From positions 32,892 to 96,891 of the forward strand of contig NZ_JADKYR010000006.1 of the NCBI RefSeq assembly GCF_015354335.1: a DNA stretch of 64,000 bases. The letters run 5' to 3'. How positions within the stretch are numbered: the stretch's first letter is position 1; every line of letters begins with the position of its first letter. The DNA comes from Methylophilus sp. 13. Its GTDB lineage: Bacteria; Pseudomonadota; Gammaproteobacteria; Burkholderiales; Methylophilaceae. Below the pieces are notes generated by a model. It searched no databases and was not told the DNA's origin. It saw nothing but the letters and a program-made list of their open reading frames with translations. This document shows positions 1 to 9,582 of the stretch, piece by piece. The position numbers and the translations under genes were made by a program.

Positions 1-1477
1 CCAACACTTTACGACGCTCCTCAAGCTCTTCTGGATCAACATGAGCGCCCAATTTGCTAATGATGAGACTTTTGTGAATGTTCGCTTTCTCAACATCAAC
101 ATCCACCTCAAGCATTCCATTGATATCATATGTAAATCTTATGTCAGCCGAAATCTCACCTTTAGGCTTGGATGGAATATCTATTTCAATAGTGTCAAGT
201 AAGACGTTTTTGCTACAGTCACGAGACTCCCCTTGAAAAACACGAATACTTAGCTGAGTCTGCCCGTCATGCGCAGTAAGGACAGATTGAACGCGACTGG
301 CCGGTACGACAATATTACGTTCAATAATGGGTAAAAACGTTAACCCCACCGGATTGTTCTGATAGTCATAATCAATGACTTCCGTCCCTAAAGTGTGAGG
401 GCAAACATCAGTCAAAACAACTTCATCAAATACAATATTCCGGTCAATCAGTCCGGCACAGACTGCAGCCCCTAAAGCTATCGTTTGGTCAGGATCAATA
501 TACCTCGCAGGCAGGCGTCCAAACAATTGAGTCACCAACTTTCGAATGATCGCCATTCGCGTTGCACCACCTACCATCACCAACTCATCCAAATCACTCA
601 CGCGCAACCTTGCATCACGCAGAGCTCTCTCAATCGGAGTTCTCAATCGATCTAATAACCCTTTGCATGCTGCCTCGTACTCATCCAAATGTATCAATGC
701 TGACTTCTGCACACCGTCTATAATCACGTCCAAAGTAATCTGTGGCTGTTCACTAAAACTACGTTTAGCATTTTCTGCAACAAATCGTATGGCGGATAGA
801 GTGGATGGATTTTGTTTTTGTGCATAACTCAGAGAGGCTTTTTCAGCAAATAAGCTCACTAGAACTTGAGTAAAATCATCTCCGCCTAAAAAGCTATCTC
901 CTCCGGTAGCTCGAACCTCCATAATTCCATCAAATTTTTCGAGAATTGAGACGTCAAAAGTACCTCCTCCCAAATCAAAAATTAAAAACTTGGCTGCAGC
1001 CTCATAATCCTGAATGCCATGAAAAAGCGCAGCAGCAGTAGGCTCATTGATAAGTCGAAGTACATTTAAACCTGCCAATTGCCCTGCTAGCTTTGTTGCT
1101 TTTCGCTGGTTATCATTAAAATAAGCTGGTACTGAAATTACTACATCTTTAACTTCCACTCCAAGATAAGCTTCAGCATCTGATTTTAAGGCACGTAAGA
1201 CCAGCGCGGATAAGTCTTCTGGCTTGTATTCCCTTGCACCCAATTTTATTGATTGTTTGGTTCCCATGAGGCGTTTAAATGAATGTGCAGTCAAATTGGG
1301 AAATTTATATAGTCTCTCACGAGCAGCGGCACCAATAAAAACAGTCCCAGTATCATCGACGCCTACAACTGAAGGTGTTAAAACTTTTCCCATAGCATTA
1401 GGAATCGCTTCTGGCTTTCCATCTTTCAAGTAACAAATGAGGCTGTTAGTAGTACCTAAATCAATCCCAAAAATCAT
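1..1477 (-). CDS. hscC: Hsp70-family chaperone HscC, C-terminus cut by window edge
   Basis: An open frame runs from an ATG at 1477 on the minus strand to the left edge, giving about 492 residues of a protein that is about 560 aa in the E. coli HscC family. The Hsp70 ATPase core is clear: the phosphate-1 loop GIDLGTTNS at about residue 4, the SVPAYFND segment, RLINEPTAAA, the phosphate-2 loop FDLGGGTFDVS and the VGGATRM adenosine motif, followed by the start of the substrate-binding domain. The short insertions and the LTDVCPHTLG segment fit HscC better than DnaK. It would act as a cytosolic ATP-dependent chaperone with a J-domain partner, which may lie beyond the edge. A weak ribosome-binding site (AAGGTTCG) precedes the ATG. 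Base composition is visibly AT-richer than the following genes, which suggests an acquired segment. Family assignment is firm; HscC rather than another DnaK paralog is likely. Confidence 0.85.
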   Translation of the reverse strand, partial: MIFGIDLGTTNSLICYLKDGKPEAIPNAMGKVLTPSVVGVDDTGTVFIGAAARERLYKFPNLTAHSFKRLMGTKQSIKLGAREYKPEDLSALVLRALKSDAEAYLGVEVKDVVISVPAYFNDNQRKATKLAGQLAGLNVLRLINEPTAAALFHGIQDYEAAAKFLIFDLGGGTFDVSILEKFDGIMEVRATGGDSFLGGDDFTQVLVSLFAEKASLSYAQKQNPSTLSAIRFVAENAKRSFSEQPQITLDVIIDGVQKSALIHLDEYEAACKGLLDRLRTPIERALRDARLRVSDLDELVMVGGATRMAIIRKLVTQLFGRLPARYIDPDQTIALGAAVCAGLIDRNIVFDEVVLTDVCPHTLGTEVIDYDYQNNPVGLTFLPIIERNIVVPASRVQSVLTAHDGQTQLSIRVFQGESRDCSKNVLLDTIEIDIPSKPKGEISADIRFTYDINGMLEVDVDVEKANIHKSLIISKLGAHVDPEELEERRKVL

Positions 1478-1656
1478 AATCGCGAACCTTAAACCAATTG
1501 TTGGTGACTCTCTAATATACGTTGATGCCCTTGCAATCAACACACTCTAAAATTCAGACTTTGCCAAAATAGATTGCTATTCAATAAGACTCTCATACTT
1601 TGCCAACACCCTAAATCCTATTCTAGCCATCCAGTTTGTACTTTTTATATTTGTTA

Positions 1657-1688
1657 TAAAAAAATGGAGCCAATTCAATTGGCTCCAT
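1657..1688 (-). terminator. Intrinsic terminator of ssb
   Basis: A perfect inverted repeat at 1664-1688 (12-bp arms around a single centre base) is followed, in the minus-strand reading, by a run of seven T residues. It lies 33 bp past the ssb stop codon and should end the yajR-ssb transcript. The rest of the 1478-1720 gap shows no other feature apart from the hscC start region. Confidence 0.85.
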
Positions 1689-1720
1689 ATCCTTATTTAC
1701 ATAATAGCTTTTAGTCGACT

Positions 1721-2248
1721 CTAAAACGGAATATCGTCATCAAAATCGTCAAAATTGCCAGCAGGTTTGCTAGCAGGCTGGAAGGCATTGCGGTTTGCGC
1801 CGCCAGCGGCGTTACCGCCCATAGCAGGTTGCTGTTGGCGTGGTGGGGCCTGGTTGTAGTCGTCCATGCCGCCGCCTTGATCCATCTCACCGCCGTCATA
1901 GGAGGCGCTGCCGCCTTCACGGCCAGTGCCTAACATTTGCATCTGGTCGGCGACGATTTCGGTGCTGTAGCGGGTGACGCCATCTTTTTCCCATTTACGG
2001 GTTTGCAGGCGGCCCTCAATATATACCGGACGGCCTTTTTTCAGGTACTCGCCGGCGATTTCGGCCAAACGGCGGTACATGACGATGTTGTGCCATTCGG
2101 TTTTTTCCTGGCGTACGCCGGATTTGTCTTTCCAGTTTTCGGTGGTGGCAATACTGAAGTTAGCCACTGCCTCACCGTTTGGCATGTAGCGCACTTCAGG
2201 ATCGCGCCCGAGATTGCCCATCAAAATCACTTTGTTGACTGATGCCAT
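1721..2248 (-). CDS. ssb: Single-stranded DNA-binding protein
   Basis: The 175-aa protein has the classic SSB layout: an N-terminal OB fold beginning [20 protein letters not shown] (residues 1-110), a Gly/Gln/Pro-rich disordered linker, and the acidic tip DFDDDIPF that recruits partner repair and replication proteins. It binds ssDNA as a homotetramer during replication, recombination and repair. It begins 4 bp after the end of the upstream MFS gene and is probably co-transcribed with it; an intrinsic terminator follows. Its position opposite uvrA is a common betaproteobacterial arrangement. Length and motifs are normal for the family. Confidence 0.97.
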   Translation of the reverse strand: MASVNKVILMGNLGRDPEVRYMPNGEAVANFSIATTENWKDKSGVRQEKTEWHNIVMYRRLAEIAGEYLKKGRPVYIEGRLQTRKWEKDGVTRYSTEIVADQMQMLGTGREGGSASYDGGEMDQGGGMDDYNQAPPRQQQPAMGGNAAGGANRNAFQPASKPAGNFDDFDDDIPF

Positions 2249-2252
2249 GGTG

Positions 2253-3650
2253 TTACGACTCCCCTATTCGATTCATGATTGCTTGCGACAATGCCGCCTG
2301 AAATGCTTTGCTGCGCTGATTTTCCAACTTTACCATGAGCATGGTTTCTGAGGGAATGGCGACGACTTCATAGACGCCTTCCATCGCGCGGATATCTTGC
2401 ACCAGTTTGGCGGCCTGGGCGTCATTATACCCTGCTTGCAAATGGAACATTTTGGTTTTGACGCTGGGCGGTGCCTGCATGCCGAGTGCGAGCCCAAACC
2501 AGATCAGCATGAGGACAGCGCAGAAGACAAACACCGTGCTGCTGCCATAGGCGTGCGAGAGCCAGCCACCGAGGGCGGCGCCTAAAAACATGCCAAAGGA
2601 CTGCGCGGTGTTGTGCACGCCCATGGCGGTACCTTTGGCGGCAACCGGCGCCATTTTTGAGATGAGTGAAGGCAGCGAGGCCTCAAGGATATTAAACGCT
2701 ACAAAATAGGAGAACAGGGTGGCGACAATGCCCCACAGGCTGTTGAGGCTGAACATGAAGGCGATTTGCGTGAACAGCATGAGGCCGACAGCGCTGATAA
2801 ACACCGGTTTAAGCTTGGCTTTTTTCTCGGCATAAATAATGGCGGGCACCATTAAGACGAATGAAATCAGCAGCACTGGTAAATAAATTTTCCAGTGGGT
2901 ATTTTCGTTCATGCCGGTGCTGTGCTTGATGGCAAACGGCACCACCATGAACATGGCCATTTGCGCCCCATGTAAGCAAAACGTGCCAAAGTTCAAGCGC
3001 AGCAATTGCTTATCGCGTAATACCTCGCCGATTTTGGCGGGCACCGCCTGGGCATCGGAGTGAAAGTGCGCATGCAAGGGCTCTGGCACGGCAAACTTAA
3101 CCACGCCGATGGCGAGAATGGCCAGCACGGCGGTGAGCCAGAAAATGCCTGGCACGCCTATCCATTGGTTGAGGATGGGGCCCGCCACCAGTGACACGGC
3201 AAAGGTCACGCCTATCGTCGCGCCTATCATGGCCATGGCTTGGGTACGGTGCTCTTCGCGGGTGGAATCGGCCACCAGCGCAGTGACCACGGCAGAAATG
3301 GCACCCGCCCCCTGAATCGCCCGCCCGACAATCACCATGTAAATATCCTGCGCCATCGCGGCGCAGACACTGCCCAGCGCAAACATGACCAAACCAAGAT
3401 AAATCAGCTTTTTACGGCCGAAACGGTCAGACGCCATGCCAAACGGCAACTGGAAAATGACTTGCATGAAGCCATAGGCGCCCAGGGCGAGACCAATCAG
3501 GGTATGGTTATTGCCGCCGCGCAGGGTTTCGGCATAAATGGCAAAAATAGGCAGAATTAAAAACATGCCCAACATTCGTAGCCCGTAGATGGAGGCCAAT
3601 GCCGCAGTGGCACGGGTTTCCAGCTGGGTCATTTTTTCGGAGAACTGCAT
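2253..3650 (-). CDS. yajR: MFS transporter with C-terminal ferredoxin-like domain, YajR-like
   Basis: This 465-aa membrane protein has the twelve hydrophobic segments of the major facilitator superfamily, with the motif-A loop [13 protein letters not shown] near residue 75 and [20 protein letters not shown] in the fourth helix region. After the last helix, residues of about 400-465 form a soluble tail containing an alternating strand/helix pattern ([18 protein letters not shown]), matching the YAM domain known from E. coli YajR. The substrate is unknown; YajR relatives are proton-driven exporters. The start is supported by AAAGGA five bases upstream. It lies directly before ssb and is divergent from uvrA. 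The YajR relation rests on remembered sequence similarity. Confidence 0.8.
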   Translation of the reverse strand: MQFSEKMTQLETRATAALASIYGLRMLGMFLILPIFAIYAETLRGGNNHTLIGLALGAYGFMQVIFQLPFGMASDRFGRKKLIYLGLVMFALGSVCAAMAQDIYMVIVGRAIQGAGAISAVVTALVADSTREEHRTQAMAMIGATIGVTFAVSLVAGPILNQWIGVPGIFWLTAVLAILAIGVVKFAVPEPLHAHFHSDAQAVPAKIGEVLRDKQLLRLNFGTFCLHGAQMAMFMVVPFAIKHSTGMNENTHWKIYLPVLLISFVLMVPAIIYAEKKAKLKPVFISAVGLMLFTQIAFMFSLNSLWGIVATLFSYFVAFNILEASLPSLISKMAPVAAKGTAMGVHNTAQSFGMFLGAALGGWLSHAYGSSTVFVFCAVLMLIWFGLALGMQAPPSVKTKMFHLQAGYNDAQAAKLVQDIRAMEGVYEVVAIPSETMLMVKLENQRSKAFQAALSQAIMNRIGES

Positions 3651-3728
3651 GAATCCTTTAAGAAAACTTGGCTTAATTTCAAATAATTGCGTATATTATC
3701 AGGTTGGCTGTCTGTTCGTGAAAGTATC

Positions 3729-6557
3729 ATGGAATTTATCAAAATTCGCGGGGCGCGCACCCATAACCTCAAGAACATCAATCTGGATATTCCGCGCAAC
3801 CAACTGGTTGTGGTCACCGGCCTGTCAGGCTCAGGAAAGTCTTCGCTTGCTTTTGATACCTTGTATGCAGAAGGACAGCGCCGCTACGTCGAAAGTTTAT
3901 CTGCGTATGCCCGCCAGTTTTTGGCGCGCATGGACAAACCGGATGTGGACCTGATTGAAGGCTTGTCACCGGCCATCTCCATCGAACAAAAATCGACCTC
4001 ACACAACCCGCGTTCCACCGTCGGCACCGTCACTGAAATCCACGACTATCTGCGTTTGCTGTATGCACGTGCCGGGGACCCGGAGTGCCCAGAGCATGGC
4101 ATCAAGCTTGAGGCACAAACCGTGAGCCAGATGGTGGACAGTGTGCTCAAGTTGCCGGAAGACACCAAACTGATGATTTTGGCGCCGGTCGTCTCTAACC
4201 GTAAAGGCGAGCAGCTGGATTTGTTTGACACGCTCAAGGCCCAAGGTTTTGTGCGCTTGCGCATTGATGGCAAGATCTACGAAATGGATAGCCTGCCGCA
4301 ACTGGCGAAAACCACCAAGCATAGTGTAGACGTGGTCGTCGACCGCCTTAAAGTGCGCGAAGACATGAAGCAACGGATTGCTGAATCCTTTGAAACCGCA
4401 TTGCGACTGGCAGATGGCAAAGCGGTCGCGCTGGAGATGGATAGCGAAAAAGAACACCTGTTCTCTGCCAAGTTCTCCTGCCCGGTGTGTGACTACTCAC
4501 TGGCCGAACTCGAGCCGCGTTTATTCAGCTTTAACAACCCGATGGGCGCTTGCCCAAAATGCGATGGCCTGGGTCAGGTCACGTTTTTTGATCCCAAGCG
4601 CGTGGTGGCTTTTCCGCATTTATCACTGGCCAGTGGTGCGATTAAAGGCTGGGACAAGCGCAACCAGTTTTACTTTCAGATGCTGGCCAGCCTGAGCCAG
4701 CATTATGACTTTGACCTGGAAGCACCGTTTGAGACGCTGCCGGAAGAGACCCAGCAAATTCTGCTGTATGGTTCTGGCCGCGAACAAATCGCCTTTAAAT
4801 ACCTCAATGAGCGTGGCACCTTCTTTAGCAAGTCGCATACCTTTGAGGGCATTATCAATAACCTGCAACGCCGTTATCGCGAGAGTGACTCGACTGCGGT
4901 GCGCGATGAGCTGGCAAAATATATCAATGCCACTGCCTGCCCGGATTGTGGCGGCACGCGTTTGCGCAAAGAGGCTCGCCACGTCAAGGTCGGCGAAAGA
5001 AACATTCACCAGATTTGCGAAGTGCCGCTCAAACAGGCGCTCAATTTCTTTGAAACACTGCAACTGAGCGGGCAAAAGCTGGCCATTGCCGACAAGATCG
5101 TCAAGGAGATCGAAAGCCGCCTCAAGTTTTTAACCAATGTCGGTCTGGACTACTTGTCGCTGTCGCGCTCGGCAGAAACCCTGTCTGGCGGCGAAGCGCA
5201 GCGTATCCGCCTGGCCTCGCAAATCGGCAGCGGCCTGACTGGCGTCATGTATGTGCTGGATGAGCCTTCCATCGGCTTGCACCAGCGCGACAATGACCGC
5301 CTGCTGGAAACCCTCAAGCGCCTGCGCGACATTGGCAATAGCGTGATTGTGGTCGAACATGACCAGGATGCCATCCAACTGGCAGATTTTATTGTCGACA
5401 TTGGCCCCGGTGCGGGCGAGCATGGCGGCAATATTGTGTCGTTTGGCACCCCGGCCCAGATTGAAGCCGACCCCAACTCATTGACCGGGCAATACATCAG
5501 CGGCAAAAAACAGATTACCTTCAAGCTGCCGCGCACACAGCCAGACCCCAAGCGCATGATCAAACTCAATGGCGCCAGCGGGAACAACCTCAAAGACGTC
5601 AGTATTGAGATTCCGGTCGGCCTGCTGACTTGCGTCACGGGCGTTTCCGGCAGCGGCAAATCGACGCTGATCAACGACACGCTTTACCGCGTGGTCGCCG
5701 CGCACCTGTACGGCAGCAGCACCGAACCTGCCGCGCACCAGAGCATTGAAGGCCTGGAGTTTTTTGACAAGGTGGTCGATGTTGACCAAAGCCCGATTGG
5801 CCGCACACCGCGCTCCAACCCGGCGACGTATACCGGCTTGTTTACGCCAATCCGTGACTTGTTTGCCAGCGTGCCGGAAAGCCGCGCGCGCGGCTATGGT
5901 CCGGGCCGCTACTCGTTTAACGTCAAGGGCGGCCGTTGCGAAGCCTGCCAGGGCGATGGCGTGATCCGTGTGGAAATGCACTTTTTGCCAGATGTGTATG
6001 TGCCTTGCGACGTCTGCAAAGGCCAGCGCTATAACCGCGAAACGCTGGAAATCCAGTTCAAGGGCAAAAACATCCACGAAGTGCTGGCCATGACGGTGGA
6101 ACAAGCGCACCAGTTCTTTAATGCACAGCCGGTGATTGAACGCAAACTGAAAACCTTGCTGGACGTGGGCCTGGGCTATATCACGCTGGGGCAATCAGCC
6201 ACCACGCTGTCTGGCGGTGAAGCACAACGGGTCAAACTGGCGCTGGAACTCAGCAAACGCGACACCGGCCGCACGCTGTATATCCTCGATGAACCCACCA
6301 CCGGTTTGCACTTTGCGGATATCCAGTTATTGCTGGACGTGATTCACCGTTTGCGTGACGCGGGCAATACCGTGGTCATCATTGAACACAATCTGGACGT
6401 GATCAAAACCGCCGACTGGCTGATCGACATGGGCCCTGAAGGCGGTGATGGCGGGGGCGTGGTGGTCGGTGTCGGTACGCCGGAAACACTGGCAGAAAAC
6501 AGCGCCAGCTACACGGGCCGCTACCTGATTCCGCTGTTAAAACAGCTGAAACCCTGA
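3729..6557 (+). CDS. uvrA: Excinuclease ABC subunit A
   Basis: The 942-aa protein is the damage-recognition ATPase of nucleotide excision repair, acting as a dimer with UvrB on DNA. Two ABC ATPase modules are visible: Walker [10 protein letters not shown] near residue 31 and GVSGSGKST near residue 640, ABC signatures LSGGEAQR in both halves, and Walker B segments ending LDEP. Zinc-binding Cys motifs are present (CPVCDYS, CPKCDG, CPDCGG and the CEACQGDG...CDVCKGQ module). The start was set at 3729 ([16 protein letters not shown]) because homologs begin here; the frame is open upstream to 3687 but the extra residues are not family-like. Length is normal (E. coli 940 aa). A strong intrinsic terminator follows. 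Confidence 0.98.
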   Translation: MEFIKIRGARTHNLKNINLDIPRNQLVVVTGLSGSGKSSLAFDTLYAEGQRRYVESLSAYARQFLARMDKPDVDLIEGLSPAISIEQKSTSHNPRSTVGTVTEIHDYLRLLYARAGDPECPEHGIKLEAQTVSQMVDSVLKLPEDTKLMILAPVVSNRKGEQLDLFDTLKAQGFVRLRIDGKIYEMDSLPQLAKTTKHSVDVVVDRLKVREDMKQRIAESFETALRLADGKAVALEMDSEKEHLFSAKFSCPVCDYSLAELEPRLFSFNNPMGACPKCDGLGQVTFFDPKRVVAFPHLSLASGAIKGWDKRNQFYFQMLASLSQHYDFDLEAPFETLPEETQQILLYGSGREQIAFKYLNERGTFFSKSHTFEGIINNLQRRYRESDSTAVRDELAKYINATACPDCGGTRLRKEARHVKVGERNIHQICEVPLKQALNFFETLQLSGQKLAIADKIVKEIESRLKFLTNVGLDYLSLSRSAETLSGGEAQRIRLASQIGSGLTGVMYVLDEPSIGLHQRDNDRLLETLKRLRDIGNSVIVVEHDQDAIQLADFIVDIGPGAGEHGGNIVSFGTPAQIEADPNSLTGQYISGKKQITFKLPRTQPDPKRMIKLNGASGNNLKDVSIEIPVGLLTCVTGVSGSGKSTLINDTLYRVVAAHLYGSSTEPAAHQSIEGLEFFDKVVDVDQSPIGRTPRSNPATYTGLFTPIRDLFASVPESRARGYGPGRYSFNVKGGRCEACQGDGVIRVEMHFLPDVYVPCDVCKGQRYNRETLEIQFKGKNIHEVLAMTVEQAHQFFNAQPVIERKLKTLLDVGLGYITLGQSATTLSGGEAQRVKLALELSKRDTGRTLYILDEPTTGLHFADIQLLLDVIHRLRDAGNTVVIIEHNLDVIKTADWLIDMGPEGGDGGGVVVGVGTPETLAENSASYTGRYLIPLLKQLKP

Positions 6558-6577
6558 TTTTATCCTCGTGCTTAACC

Positions 6578-6610
6578 AGCCAGGCCTGCAATTGCACGCC
6601 TGGCTTTTTT
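6578..6610 (+). terminator. Intrinsic terminator of uvrA
   Basis: Arms AGCCAGGC (6578-6585) and GCCTGGCT (6598-6605) form a GC-rich stem that is followed by a run of T residues up to 6610. It lies 20 bp after the uvrA stop codon. Confidence 0.9.
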
Positions 6611-6704
6611 CTATGCCTCGGCGTCTTTGGGGTGGTATGCATCTTGCTATCTTTAAGACACATAACAGTAAAAAATTCTTTTTAATCCAGATAGATAGCT
6701 GAGG

Positions 6705-6731
6705 TTATCCAAAAAGTGCAGCCACTATCCG
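6705..6731 (+). promoter_or_regulatory. Candidate AraC/XylS-type operator, copy B
   Basis: Two TATCC half-sites start at 6706 and 6726, exactly 20 bp apart (two helical turns), as expected for an AraC/XylS monomer pair on direct repeats. The right part, GTGCAGCCACTATCCG (6716-6731), is identical over 16 bases to a site at 14030-14045 in the divergent control region of the oxygenase operon. It lies 43 bp upstream of the AraC-type gene, so autoregulation is likely. No clear -35/-10 pair could be assigned, so activation or repression cannot be told from the sequence. Confidence 0.7.
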
Positions 6732-6774
6732 GATACTGCAGATCCTCAGGCCAGAGGGAAGAGAGAGGCGCACC

Positions 6775-7851
6775 ATGACTGTGTTAGGCAGCACTATATT
6801 GGAGCAAAGCAGACTGGATCAATCCAGCCGGACGGACCACCGTGTGTCGTCCCTGATTGCTCAGCTGGAAACGACATTATTTAATGACGATAATCGGCTG
6901 TTTTGTTCGTCGGACATGGACGAAGTACAACAGACCGTAGGCGATATTTTCAAGCCTCACCGCCTGAAAATCCGCGACCGCCGTGAGCATGGCATTGCCA
7001 GCATGCATCATGTGCGTCAGGGCGCCTTGTCGTTAAACCGCTTGCAGTACCAGCATGAAGTGGTGATAGACCCTGACCGCCTCAATGATTTTTTTCTAGT
7101 GCATATCCCGATGAATGGCAGTTCCACCATCCGCTGTGGCAATCACCGCTTTGTGTCTACCCCCGAGAATGCCTCGCTGGTGTCACCGACCTTGCCGCTC
7201 GAAATTGAATGGGAAGCCGGCAGTGCAGACATCATTTTGCGCATTGAACGCGCCCGCCTTGACAAGCACTGTGCGCAGCATCTGGGCATGCCGCAGCTGG
7301 AAAAACCGCTGGAGTTTCATCCTGACTTGCAACTGCAAACGCCAGCCGGACAATATTTTTTAAGGCTGGTGAGCATGCTGGCCGACAACATGCAGAGCCC
7401 GTATCCGCAGTTAAATGAACCCATCGTATTTGAGCAGTTCGAATCCACCCTGTTTAATGCCCTGCTGTATGGCCAACCCCACAATCTGTGTATGAAAGCC
7501 CCAATTACCAATATTGCGCCGTTCTACATCAAGCGGGTTGAAGACTATATTCATGCCCATACTGCCGACAGCATGACCATAGAATCCCTGGCGGCGATTG
7601 CCGGGGTCAGCGCCCGCACCTTGTTCGCGGGCTTTCAGCGTTATCGTGGCTTGAGCCCGATGGATTACCTGCGGCAAGTGCGGCTGGACCGCGTGCGCGA
7701 GATGCTGTTATCGGAAAAAACGGCACACCTGTCAGTGACTGAAATCGCCATGCAATGGGGCTTTAACCACATGGGCAGGTTTGCGATTGATTATAAAAAA
7801 CGCTTTGGCGAATCGCCTTCTGCCAGCCGCCGGTTTGGGCAGGGGCATTGA
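6775..7851 (+). CDS. AraC/XylS-family transcriptional regulator of aromatic oxygenase cluster
   Basis: The 358-aa protein has an N-terminal AraC-binding-like domain (about residues 60-230) of the type found in regulators of ring-hydroxylating oxygenases, and a C-terminal double helix-turn-helix (about residues 255-355) with the typical signatures IAGVSARTLFAGFQRYRG and AMQWGFNHMGRFAIDYKKRFGESPS. It should bind an aromatic effector and control the convergent operon at 8.0-13.9 kb. Shared 27-bp direct-repeat operators lie upstream of this gene and between the two divergent catabolic transcripts, supporting a local regulon. The start ATG is preceded by GAGAGGCG. In organization it resembles AndR-type regulators of anthranilate dioxygenase, but the effector is unknown. 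Confidence 0.88.
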   Translation: MTVLGSTILEQSRLDQSSRTDHRVSSLIAQLETTLFNDDNRLFCSSDMDEVQQTVGDIFKPHRLKIRDRREHGIASMHHVRQGALSLNRLQYQHEVVIDPDRLNDFFLVHIPMNGSSTIRCGNHRFVSTPENASLVSPTLPLEIEWEAGSADIILRIERARLDKHCAQHLGMPQLEKPLEFHPDLQLQTPAGQYFLRLVSMLADNMQSPYPQLNEPIVFEQFESTLFNALLYGQPHNLCMKAPITNIAPFYIKRVEDYIHAHTADSMTIESLAAIAGVSARTLFAGFQRYRGLSPMDYLRQVRLDRVREMLLSEKTAHLSVTEIAMQWGFNHMGRFAIDYKKRFGESPSASRRFGQGH

Positions 7852-7979
7852 TGCTCAGTGAGCAGTAGCCATCATCAGACCTTATGGCTAGCCCTAAGTC
7901 CAACGATGGCTCAACGGATGGCTTAAGTCATACGATGGCGCATCACAGCATAATGTGTTGAAGCCTTGCGGATGGCACC

Positions 7980-8030
7980 GTGTGTCGCGCTTTTTGCCAG
8001 CGTAATGGCTGGTTAACCAGCGCGACACAC
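7980..8030. terminator. 12-bp inverted repeat between convergent genes, likely bidirectional terminator
   Basis: Perfect 12-bp arms (7980-7991 and 8019-8030) flank a 27-nt loop which itself contains a CCAGC/GCTGG hairpin. It lies between the 3' end of the AraC-type gene and the 3' end of the oxygenase operon. A real U-tract is missing apart from a short T run inside the loop, so termination is an inference. The rest of 7852-8034 contains several scattered copies of CGATGGC/GGATGGC without evident meaning. Confidence 0.5.
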
Positions 8031-8034
8031 GTGG

Positions 8035-9102
8035 TTATGCGGCCTGTCGACGGTCGGCCTGCGAATAGAAGGCATCGGCAAAAAATGCCGTAGGTGCCAG
8101 GCCTTGTGCGACAAAGCGCTGGTTGGCAGTGGCCACCATCGCTGGCGAGCCGCAGGCATAGACCTCAAATGGCTGTAAGTCTGGCCAGTCTTGCAATACC
8201 GCATCCGTGACATAGCCTTGCCGCCCCTGCCAGGACGTCGCGGTGGCTGCCGATAATACCGGCACGTAATGAAACCAGGGGTAGCGGGTGGCCAGATCCA
8301 GGCATTGGCTATGCTGGTACAAGTCCGGCAAGGTGCGGCCGCCCCAATACAAGGTGACGGGGACCCCGTTGCCTGCAGCAATCAGCGCCTCCAGCATGGC
8401 CTTGACCGGGGCAAAGCCGGTGCCGGTCGCGACCATGATTTTTGGCTTCTGTGTTGCCTGCAGCGTGAATTGCCCATGCGGACCATCAATCGACAGCGGC
8501 GTGCCCGGTGCGAGTTGATGAAACAGCTGATCGGTAAACAAGCCACCAGGCAGATGACGGATATGCAACTCCAGCGCATTGGCCGTGACTTGGGCCAAAG
8601 AATAACTGCGGCGCTGGTCGCCGAGCAGGATATCGATATATTGACCGGGCTGGTAAGCAAAACGGTGCGCAGCTGGCAGTTGCATCCGCACCAGCGCCAC
8701 ATCCGGCGCCACCTTGTCCAGGCTGGTCAACACCACCTCCACCGCCGTAGGTTTGGCAGTGGCTGGCGCGGCATCCGCCTCTACAGCCACCTGCACCCTG
8801 CCCTCATGTATCCTAAGTGGGAAGCTGCGCACCGCCTCGGTTACTGGCGCGCATTTGGCGGCCCCGGTACGGATATCAAACAAGCCCTGATGCAAAGGAC
8901 ACTCGACACAGCCACCTTCCACATAGCCTTCAGATAGCCGCGCCACACCATGGGTACACAAATCATGCAAAGCGAATAACTGATCCTCAAGCCGGAAAAT
9001 GGCAAGCTGCATGCCACCTGCCTCCACGGCAACTGGTTCATCATCGCTAAAGTCTTCGACGGCGCCAATGTCTGTCCAGCGGTGTAAATGAACGGTACTC
9101 AT
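8035..9102 (-). CDS. Oxygenase electron-transfer component: Rieske ferredoxin fused to FAD/NAD(P)H reductase
   Basis: The 355-aa protein supplies electrons from NAD(P)H to the terminal oxygenase encoded just upstream. Residues 1-105 form a Rieske [2Fe-2S] ferredoxin with C49-T-H51 and C68-P-L-H71 as cluster ligands. Residues of about 120-350 form a ferredoxin-NADP+-reductase module with the FAD motif RRSYSLA, the pyridine-nucleotide motif GTGFAPVKAMLE and the C-terminal VYACGSP segment. Class IB reductases usually carry a plant-type ferredoxin with four Cys ligands; here a Rieske domain takes its place, so ferredoxin and reductase are combined in one chain. Its ATG overlaps the stop of the small-subunit gene by 4 nt, indicating translational coupling. 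Role is clear; substrate of the system is not. Confidence 0.85.
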   Translation of the reverse strand: MSTVHLHRWTDIGAVEDFSDDEPVAVEAGGMQLAIFRLEDQLFALHDLCTHGVARLSEGYVEGGCVECPLHQGLFDIRTGAAKCAPVTEAVRSFPLRIHEGRVQVAVEADAAPATAKPTAVEVVLTSLDKVAPDVALVRMQLPAAHRFAYQPGQYIDILLGDQRRSYSLAQVTANALELHIRHLPGGLFTDQLFHQLAPGTPLSIDGPHGQFTLQATQKPKIMVATGTGFAPVKAMLEALIAAGNGVPVTLYWGGRTLPDLYQHSQCLDLATRYPWFHYVPVLSAATATSWQGRQGYVTDAVLQDWPDLQPFEVYACGSPAMVATANQRFVAQGLAPTAFFADAFYSQADRRQAA

Positions 9103-9572
9103 ATCGGCGTCGCCAGCAAGGTTTGTACACGTGAGGTGTCATACACCACCTGCCGCCGCTTGAAGCGCCAGCCCTGGTCGGTGCGCACAATCTGGTCGAT
9201 GTAGCGACCCGTCTGGTAGACATGCGATTCGCCATTTTGCAGCGTTTGCACCACCACATAGCTGGATTCTGCCTGTACCTCATCGGCACTGCTGGCTTGC
9301 AACACCAGGCCAGAGGTCATGTGGCGGTAAGTATGGCTCTCAAAAATATTGGCATGGCGCAATGAGGTGACGCGGTCTTCGAGCATATTGCGGTTATCAA
9401 AATAAATCATGCCTATGGGCAAGCCCGCATCAAAATTTTCTTTGGGCACAATGCTGTAGTGGCAGTCTTCGGTAAAAAACTGTGGCCAGCGCTCCAGCTG
9501 ATCGTTATCCAGCGCCGCAATATAGGCCTGCTGTAACTGTTGCACTTCAAACCAGGTTTGTAATTCTTGCAT
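9099..9572 (-). CDS. Aromatic-ring-hydroxylating dioxygenase, small (beta) subunit
   Basis: The 157-aa protein matches the beta subunit fold (SnoaL/NTF2-like cone) of Rieske non-heme iron oxygenases: the N-terminal helix LQTWFEVQQLQQAYIAALD, the RWPQFFTEDCHYSIVP segment, the conserved RHANIFESHTYRHMTSG stretch and the C-terminal GWRFKRRQVVYDTSRV. It supports the alpha subunit structurally in an alpha3beta3 hexamer. It follows the alpha-subunit gene by 10 bp and overlaps the reductase gene by 4 nt. Length is typical for the AndAd/NagH type. Confidence 0.9.
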   Translation of the reverse strand: MQELQTWFEVQQLQQAYIAALDNDQLERWPQFFTEDCHYSIVPKENFDAGLPIGMIYFDNRNMLEDRVTSLRHANIFESHTYRHMTSGLVLQASSADEVQAESSYVVVQTLQNGESHVYQTGRYIDQIVRTDQGWRFKRRQVVYDTSRVQTLLATPI

Positions 9573-9582
9573 GCTGTCCTCC

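Noticed and set aside
7852..7979. Scattered CGATGGC/GGATGGC copies as a CRISPR or regular repeat array
   Set aside because: The copies are too short and irregularly spaced. No repeat-spacer array was seen anywhere in the window.
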